64,000 nucleotides of DNA from Neurospora intermedia (Eukaryota > Ascomycota > Sordariomycetes > Sordariales > Sordariaceae), in assembly GCA_037102815.1 (NCBI GenBank), contig BTPP01000003.1:620001-684000 (forward strand), given 5' to 3'. The notes beneath the pieces were generated by a model. The model was not told where the DNA came from. It did no database searches and saw nothing but the letters and a program-made list of their open reading frames with translations. The position numbers were made by a program, and so were the translations under genes. Of the stretch, positions 58,587-64,000 are shown one piece after another (the stretch's first letter is position 1; every line of letters starts with the position of its first letter).

Positions 58587-60734
58587 ATGGGGTCACTAAT
58601 ACCCACAATATTCATATCATTCTGGAGGATATTTCTAGACATTGTACTCTTCTGGGCAGGTGTGAGTGCTTTGGATCTCGTTACGTCCTACAGACCTTCG
58701 ACCTCAGTTCCCTTGTCTTGACTCGACATTATGTCCCAAGACTTGTTCACCGAAAGGGCTGATGATGTCAACGCATGTAGACATAACCCAGGCTAATCCC
58801 TTCCGCCTAGAAATTCCGTGAATGGTACCGGCGCCGCAACCCGGTCGAGGTCTGGCTCGATGTCCTCCGCAATGCTTCCGAATTCGACGAGTGGGAGGAA
58901 GCTGCCATCCGGCTCGACACACTCCTTGGCCTCGATTTGTGGCGTAATAGCCCAATCAGCCGGCATTATGATTACAAATTGATCAACGAGCGGTTGGAGA
59001 GCATTGAGGTTGCGCGCGACAACGGCGATGTCAATGCGCTTGTCAACCTTTTGCGCAGCGGTCTCGTTCGAAACCTTGGTAATATTACGGCACCTAAGCT
59101 ATACAACAAGAGCTTTGCGGGAACCAAGATTCTGATCGAGGAATATATCACTGCGGTTGCAGAGGTGATCGAGGAGATTGGCATGTTACCGACAGTTAGG
59201 AGGACCGGAACGAACTATCCCAACAACAGTCTCACACCCGGTTTCAGAGGAGCAAGGCCTGTGAGTCCCGGACTGGCGAGTTCTGATGACGGCAAAGACA
59301 GCGGAAACAGTACGGCAGGTGGCGGAAGTGGCAGCAACACTATGGGTTACATGTCGACACAAATGAAGCTCGATTTTATCCACGATACCAGACAAGCATT
59401 CGGACGGAGCACCCTCGTTTTTCAAGGCGGCGCTATCTTTGGTCTCTGTCATCTCGGTGTCGCCAAGGCACTGTTCCTGCGTGGCTTGCTCCCGCGAATT
59501 ATCACCGGGACGGCAACTGGAGCTTTGATCGCTGCCCTTGTAGCTGTTCATACGGAGGAGGAACTGCTGCATGTCTTGAGTGGTGAAGCCATTGACCTCT
59601 CTGCCTTTTCGAGCAAGCTTGGCACTCCCGCCAACGGTGAAGGGAAGGATAAGAGGAATTCATGGTGGACTAATCCCTGGTCGACTCTAGTACGTAGACT
59701 GACTAGGTTCTGGAAAGAAGGCTACTTCCTGGATGTCAAGGTGTTGGAGCACTGCATCAGGTCCAACTTGGGCGATCTCACGTTTGAGGAAGCGTATAAC
59801 CGTAGCAAGAGAGTACTGAACATCACGGTCGCCACAGCTGGACAGGGGGGTGTTCCAACCCTCCTGAACTATCTCACAGCTCCCAATGTGGTATGTCGGC
59901 ATTGCCCTTCAAGGAAGAAATCATCGGCGGTTCAGTTACTGACACAACTCCTTACAGCTAATCTGGACAGCGGCGCTAGCATCCAACGCCTCATCCTCCT
60001 CGCTTTACGGTGACCGAGAAACCAAGATTCTCTGCAAGGACTCTCAGGGCAACATCGTCCCCTGGAAGCCCGCCAACACAGTTGACTTCCGCCACTGGAC
60101 ACACGCCTCATACTCGGAGCGCGAATCGCCCCTCCAGCGCATCGCCGAACTCTTCAACGTCAACCATTTCATCGTCAGCCAAGCGCGGCCCTATTTGATC
60201 CCCTTCCTGCAAAGCGACATGCACGGTCCTTCCCTCTTCGAAACTCGCAACAAGACGATGTCGGCAACCGCCTTCCTTGTCCGCATGATGGGCCTCGAAA
60301 TCCGCCACCGGCTCAGCCAGCTCGACGCCCTCCGCCTGCTCCCTGCTGGCATCCGTCGTTTCCTTGTGGATGAGCGCGTCCCAGGAGCAAGCGTGACACT
60401 CGTGCCCGAGGTGACGGCCGGCGACTTTATCCGGCTGCTTGAGACACCCACGAAAGAAACGCTCAAGTACTGGATCCTTCGTGGCGAGCGCAGCGTGTGG
60501 CCGGCCGTGGCGGCGCTTAAGATCCGCTGCGCCGTGGAGACGGAACTTGATCGCGCGTATCAGCAGGCGCGTAGGCTCAAGGCTGGCGGGCTGAGGCGCA
60601 AGGCTAGCAGCAGGGGCCCGATGATGTCGGCGCAGTCGGCACCGTCGCCGAATGGAAGCGATCGGGAGCGGTGGGAGAGGGAGAGGGAGAGGAGGTCGGG
60701 TACGGGCAGAGCAAAGACTACTGGTATTAACTAG
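58587..60734 (+). CDS. patatin-like phospholipase-fold protein, catalytic dyad apparently lost
   Basis: Related to the fungal Tgl3/4/5 triacylglycerol lipases of lipid droplets. Three exons: 58587-58661, 58811-59890, 59958-60734, 643 residues, all in phase 0. Exon 1 codes a hydrophobic segment (MGSLIPTIFISFWRIFLDIVLFWAG), a likely membrane anchor or hairpin, then KFREWYRRRNPVEVW. The oxyanion glycine motif GGAIFG is kept at about 231-236. The nucleophile elbow reads GTATG, so Ala260 stands where the family has serine (GxSxG). The usual WIDGS aspartate region before RLAELFNVNHFIVSQ reads WTHASYSERESPL without a DG pair. Fold retained, chemistry doubtful: perhaps a scaffold or regulatory protein. 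The C-terminus is basic and disordered. Confidence 0.88.
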
Positions 60735-63700
60735 TAGTGCAGTGCAATATGTGTCGCTGTTTTCGTTTGTGTTGGTGGGAAGACAACTTAAAAGCTAAGT
60801 TAGGACTTGTGTATTGGCCCTTCCGGGTCTGATACTTCAAGTTTACTACATATAGTGATGTGCCCCTGTATATACCAGACTCAATAAATCGAAAGACCCA
60901 GTAAGTGCCAGGAAATTCCGTGTCCGATCTATATCAGTATGGCATAGCCTCCACTATAGTGCCATGTGCCCAGCAGCCAGCAACTTTTTTTTTCTCTTAA
61001 AAAGAAAAAAAGAAAGAAAAAAAACCATGTAGTACATCAGCCTCGGCCGACCTTGAACACTGTCACTCCCGCCGCTCTTCCTCAAATTGACCGGCACGCA
61101 ATCCAAGCCGTTATTTCCAACAAACAAAGCTCGGCCTTTTTGCTACTCTCACAAATATGCTGTTTCAAAACGCAACACCTGAGGCCGAAAAGGTCTTGGC
61201 GGACTTGGCGACATGACCGGCGAGCTCCCGAGCAAGAAAGCCTTGTTGAGTGCTTGTGCCTCCTGGCCAGTTATTCACCTTGCTATCAGCGGGTGATGGG
61301 ATAGTTAAATGTGGCAGGCTGGCATTTTGGATGGGCATACTCCTCTGCTGAATACATACATCGTGTAGACTAGTGTGTGACTTTCTGATTGATACCTGCC
61401 TTTTCTGTCGATGGATGAATCCGAAAAGAATGGATGAGTGAGTGCTTGAAAGGCTTGACTCAGAGAGTCTGAAAGGAGGGAACTAAGCCAGGCTGTTGTT
61501 GCATTGTCAAGGGGGAGGGGGAGCGGGGTTCATGATTCTCGATTGAGCTGTATGCATGTACAGTACCTGCACCAAACCGAAGGAAGGGGGAGGGAAAAAA
61601 AATTCTTTACACAGATGTGATCGGCCATGCCCATTCAAAGCATCATCAAAAGGCTCGTCTTAACTATTAATGTCGTTCTCTTTTTTTATCGGATGAATTT
61701 TGACAAGGATCAGGATTCACTTAACTTGACTCGATCCCAGGCACGGGAGCCAGTCCGAAAAGAGAAGACAGCGGAGACAGCGGGGATCGACTTTGTCAAC
61801 GCAAGTATCCGTTGATAGATGCAGTGATCGTGATGGATTACAAAGACTAGTTTCTGATTGTCGATTGGGTATGACCCGCCCTGTATATACAAGGGACTAT
61901 CTTCGTGAGAAAAGTAACACCACCTCCTCGACTGGACAAGGCAGCGCGGGGATGTCATATCAAGACGAAGAGAAAGACAAATACACGTAACTTGAGTCGA
62001 ATGAAGAAATAAAAAAAAAACTTCACTCATGTGATCACGGAATTACGGTGCCTGCCTGCATGTGCATGGTTGAAGTTTGAGCCTTCTCTTCTCTGTATGT
62101 ACTGAGTGGAAATGGGAGATCTTAAGATTATCCTAAATGTTCAGATTTATCCAGCCCGCGGTGGCAGGAGCCAAAGCGAGCTTGACCGAGATCGACGAGC
62201 CTGCCGTGGTTGGACTGGGGGATGAACGGTGTTTGTTGTTAACGTTGAGAACTTGGGAAAGGTTCCACCTCACTTCTTTGAATCTCAGTCGATACGATGG
62301 ATGACAAAGTCGCTGTGTACTGGATCCTCCCCCCAACCACCACCAGTTAGCTGAGCGATATCACACAAAAATACCTACATTCATATCGTTTTTATTTTTC
62401 ACTTCCTACGTTCCGTCGTGTTGAGTAAAGTAAACTCATAACAAGCTGTGGTAGATCCTCCGCAAGGATATCCTTGTACCAAAAGAACCGTACCTGGATG
62501 CATCCACTATTCAGCTGCCACCTCCAGGATCGGCAAGTTTTTCAGCAAAAATCGACATGGAAGAGTTTGAACAACCATGGCCAAGGCTGACTTATAGCCA
62601 GTCTTCTCGCGATGAAGTTGCCGGTATTCTCCAGACATTGAACAACCTGCAAGCCTCTTGTTTCTAGTACGTACAAGAAACCTGCCGAGCCGGCGCCTGG
62701 AAGTGAAATGACCCCATTGCGGGCGCCAGATGCTGTTTGATGTACGCTACAGCAAGGGCACAGCGTCTAGCAGGGGGGGTACAGCACCAGCAGCCTGCAG
62801 AGCGATGCACCCTAAGCCTAAACTTGTGGAGTTAGTGGAGTTAGCAGCTGGAGTCTCCGGCTCCAGGCACCAACGACGTTCGGATGATGCCGACATTTCA
62901 ATATCTGAACCTTTCTTCTGTCCTTGTTGACCTGATCTCCAAAAATATAGAGGTATAAACTAACTATGAAAGGGTTCAAATCTGGTCGTGAGAACCTCTT
63001 TTACCAGGCTTCAGGTAATACGAGCTGCTCCAGTGGGAAGAGTCAGCGGTAGCTTGCAGTGCGCAAGTGTCTTTTATTTCAATTAATATGTGTATATATA
63101 TTTTTTTCTTTTGTGGTTTTCAAGCTCCTGGAGATATCGACACATCCCGACAACATCGAGGGAGCCAACCGGCTGTCCCCAATCCAGCTGATAAACATCA
63201 GGTTCAGGAGCGAACGAATCTTGGAAGCCTCCTGTGAAAATTCTTTTGATTCTTATGTGGATTTGTATCTCGATTGTGCCGAAAGGGAAACACCAGCTAG
63301 GTACACCTTCTGGGTTTCTCCTGCCGGTTGAACATTCTGTAGTGTTAGCCTCCCTCAAGCCTGCTGGCACCCCTACTCCTCGGGGAATTTGATGGCAAGG
63401 GTGTTAGGTTATGACGGACTGTGTCAAATCACAAAGGCTTTGTTGTCAACACAGCCGACAGGATACTACACCACCATTACCACAAGTGATGGCATGCTGC
63501 GCGAGGGTCCCTGGTAAGTCCTGGCAGCTAAGGTCTCTGTAGGAGATCCAGGATGGCGTGAAAAATTCTTGGCTTACCAATTCCGGCCTGCTTTCAGTTG
63601 AAGCCTCATAACTGTCGAGACTATCTGGGGCGCCTGCGGGGGAAGGGGGTTTGGGTTTGCCAAAAGCGACTGTTGTCGTTGCGACACTGTACCTATTCCC

Positions 63701-64000
63701 GAAGATCGTCCCCAGTTCATCAAGTCCAAAATCGCAATACTGTAGTGTAGTAGCCTACCTGACATGGAAGGTGATTAGTTGGTTGTAAACGGCTTGCTAT
63801 ACTCATATTTATCGCAACTATCCGAAGTCTGGGTTCAGTTCAGCGCGATGCCGAGGCCGATGGTTTCTTTTTCTTTTCGCGATGATGACATTAGCTTGAC
63901 TGTTTAGGAGACTGGAACCAAATCCATTGGAGACAAGATACTATGATGAATGGGCTAACTGGGAGGTCATTCTCTTGATCGACCCCCTCCTAAACTCCCA
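60735..64000. other. 3.3-kb terminal region without a supported gene
   Basis: Begins with the 3' flank of the patatin-like gene and holds a T-tract followed by an A/G-tract (60985-61023) able to fold back. Short frames at 61627-62030, 62133-62336 (minus) and 63059-63331 show no recognised domain or splice set. A gene reaching in from beyond the right edge cannot be excluded. Confidence 0.45.
60985..61023. repeat. T-tract/A-tract fold-back sequence
   Basis: A T9-CTCTT tract is followed after two bases by an A/G-only tract, giving an AT-only stem or mirror repeat 250 bp past the patatin-like gene's stop. It may mark the 3' end region. Confidence 0.6.

Noticed and set aside
62133-62336. Minus-strand frame ending in a Ser/Thr/Ala-rich, beta-like sequence
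   Set aside because: Could be a last exon of a secreted protein, but no upstream exons or splice partners were found.
1-64000. tRNA, 5S rRNA, CRISPR arrays, integrated viral sequence or retroelements
   Set aside because: I looked for T-loop motifs (GGTTCGAATC and variants) on both strands, dispersed 5S-like sequence, spaced direct repeats and polymerase motifs, and found nothing convincing.

Overview
The window is nuclear DNA from a filamentous ascomycete, most likely a Sordariomycete of the Neurospora/Sordaria type. The evidence is short phase-consistent introns with fungal splice signals (GTATGT or GTAAGT donors, CTAAC-type branch sites, CAG or TAG acceptors), moderate GC, long promoters and the housekeeping gene set. 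From memory, and not checked, several of these genes (ATP synthase gamma, topoisomerase I, CRH-type glucanosyltransferase, aromatic aminotransferase, CYP52-like P450, G6PD) also lie close together in Neurospora crassa.

Layout: 1-310, 3' end of a probable HMG-box gene (+). 1437-2893, ATP synthase gamma (-). 4780-7903, DNA topoisomerase I (+). 8801-10020, GPI-anchored GH16 CRH-type cell-wall enzyme (-). 12939-14854, ARO8-type aminotransferase (+). 15102-16891, CYP52-like P450 (-). 19852-21904, secreted GH20 hexosaminidase (-). 26096-27721, Nab2-like CCCH protein (+). 28767-30950, protoporphyrinogen oxidase (+). 32152-36075, Mediator subunit 14 (-). 37989-39960, glucose-6-phosphate dehydrogenase (-). 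42642-43402, ribosomal protein eL33 (+). 49099-50637, DUF2406 protein (+). 52096-52795, Vma21 V-ATPase assembly factor (-). 53761-56933, Fun30-type SNF2 remodeller (+). 58587-60734, patatin-like protein lacking the usual catalytic residues (+). Most neighbours are divergent or convergent, and no functional cluster is evident. Two genes act on the cell wall or chitin, two are chromatin or topology enzymes, and the rest are housekeeping.

The coding models were built by hand from splice sites with phase checked at each junction, so total lengths are multiples of three. No tRNA, rRNA, CRISPR or large transposon was seen. The one mobile element found is a 488-bp MITE-like insertion at 51360-51847.

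The most interesting points are the patatin-like protein without the Ser/Asp dyad, the MITE with nested AGTGCAA motifs and a hairpin, a 10-nt micro-exon in eL33 and a 21-nt one in G6PD, a frame-preserving stop-free 57-nt intron in the Nab2 gene, a GC-AG intron in the P450 gene, and perfect CCTA/TAGG palindromes spread through the intergenic DNA. I did not find a clear new multi-gene system.
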